Positions 13,399 through 13,513 of a stretch of 13,513 nt of DNA are shown one piece after another. The stretch's first letter is position 1. Each line of letters opens with the position of its first letter. The translations under genes were made by a program, and so were the position numbers. This DNA is from Proteobacteria bacterium UBA652 (lineage in GTDB: Bacteria; Pseudomonadota; Gammaproteobacteria; Nitrosococcales; Methylophagaceae), in contig DBOG01000029.1 of NCBI GenBank assembly GCA_002299915.1, positions 1 through 13,513 of the forward strand. The letters are read 5' to 3'. The notes beneath the pieces are model-generated. The model was not told where the DNA came from. It did not search any database and saw nothing but the letters and a program-made list of their open reading frames with translations.

Positions 13399-13513
13399 GG
13401 TGGCTGGGTGTGCAATTGTTTGATTAAAGGGGACGCTACCTGACGAATCCCCACGAAATAGATAACAAAAACAATAAATCAACTTAGAAACAAAGGAACT
13501 TTCACGACAATTG

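Noticed and set aside
13372..13482. 37-codon N-terminal extension of ttcA from a TTG at 13482
   Set aside because: The extra residues do not resemble TtcA and span the TATAAT and dyad region; the ATG at 13371 gives the normal family start.

Overview
The window looks like core chromosome of a moderately AT-rich gammaproteobacterium. The evidence is the rpsO-pnp pair, ferrochelatase and TtcA of gammaproteobacterial type, a four-gene dTDP-L-rhamnose operon and several predicted lipoproteins. I cannot name the genus. I see no phage, transposase, CRISPR array, tRNA or rRNA. No recognisable new multi-gene defence or biosynthetic system is present; the points of interest are in gene expression architecture and in a few poorly characterised envelope genes.

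Layout. At 1-22 lies the edge of a small dispersed-repeat-like dyad. From 82 to 2693 is the rpsO-pnp unit (+): a good sigma70-type promoter, a leader with a hairpin just before the ribosome binding site, ribosomal protein S15, a leaky-looking terminator, then PNPase from a GTG start. A strong bidirectional terminator (2712-2747) separates it from two minus-strand genes, a membrane-anchored SIMPL-domain protein and a membrane-anchored TerB-like protein. A plus-strand methyltransferase-like lipoprotein (4199-5041) follows. It meets, tail to tail with interlocked stop codons, a minus-strand run read in the order hemH, LEA14/WHy-type lipoprotein, tiny coiled-coil lipoprotein, DUF1353 protein (7219 down to 5038).

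A divergent promoter region (about 7220-7328) separates hemH from rfbB-rfbA-rfbC-rfbD (+, 7329-10710). These four genes encode the whole route from glucose-1-phosphate to dTDP-L-rhamnose for surface polysaccharide; no glycosyltransferase or flippase is in the window. An almost ideal intrinsic-terminator-like hairpin with seven Ts lies inside the start of rfbC and may set the ratio of RfbAB to RfbCD. The rfbD stop interlocks with that of dctM on the minus strand. The last unit (minus, 13371 down to 10707) is ttcA-dctQ-dctM: a tRNA thiolation enzyme overlapping the two membrane subunits of a TRAP transporter whose solute-binding subunit is not in the window.

No gene-free stretch exceeds 300 bases. 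The longest is 1-225, which holds the repeat edge, the rpsO promoter and the rpsO leader. The right end (13372-13513) holds only the ttcA upstream region.
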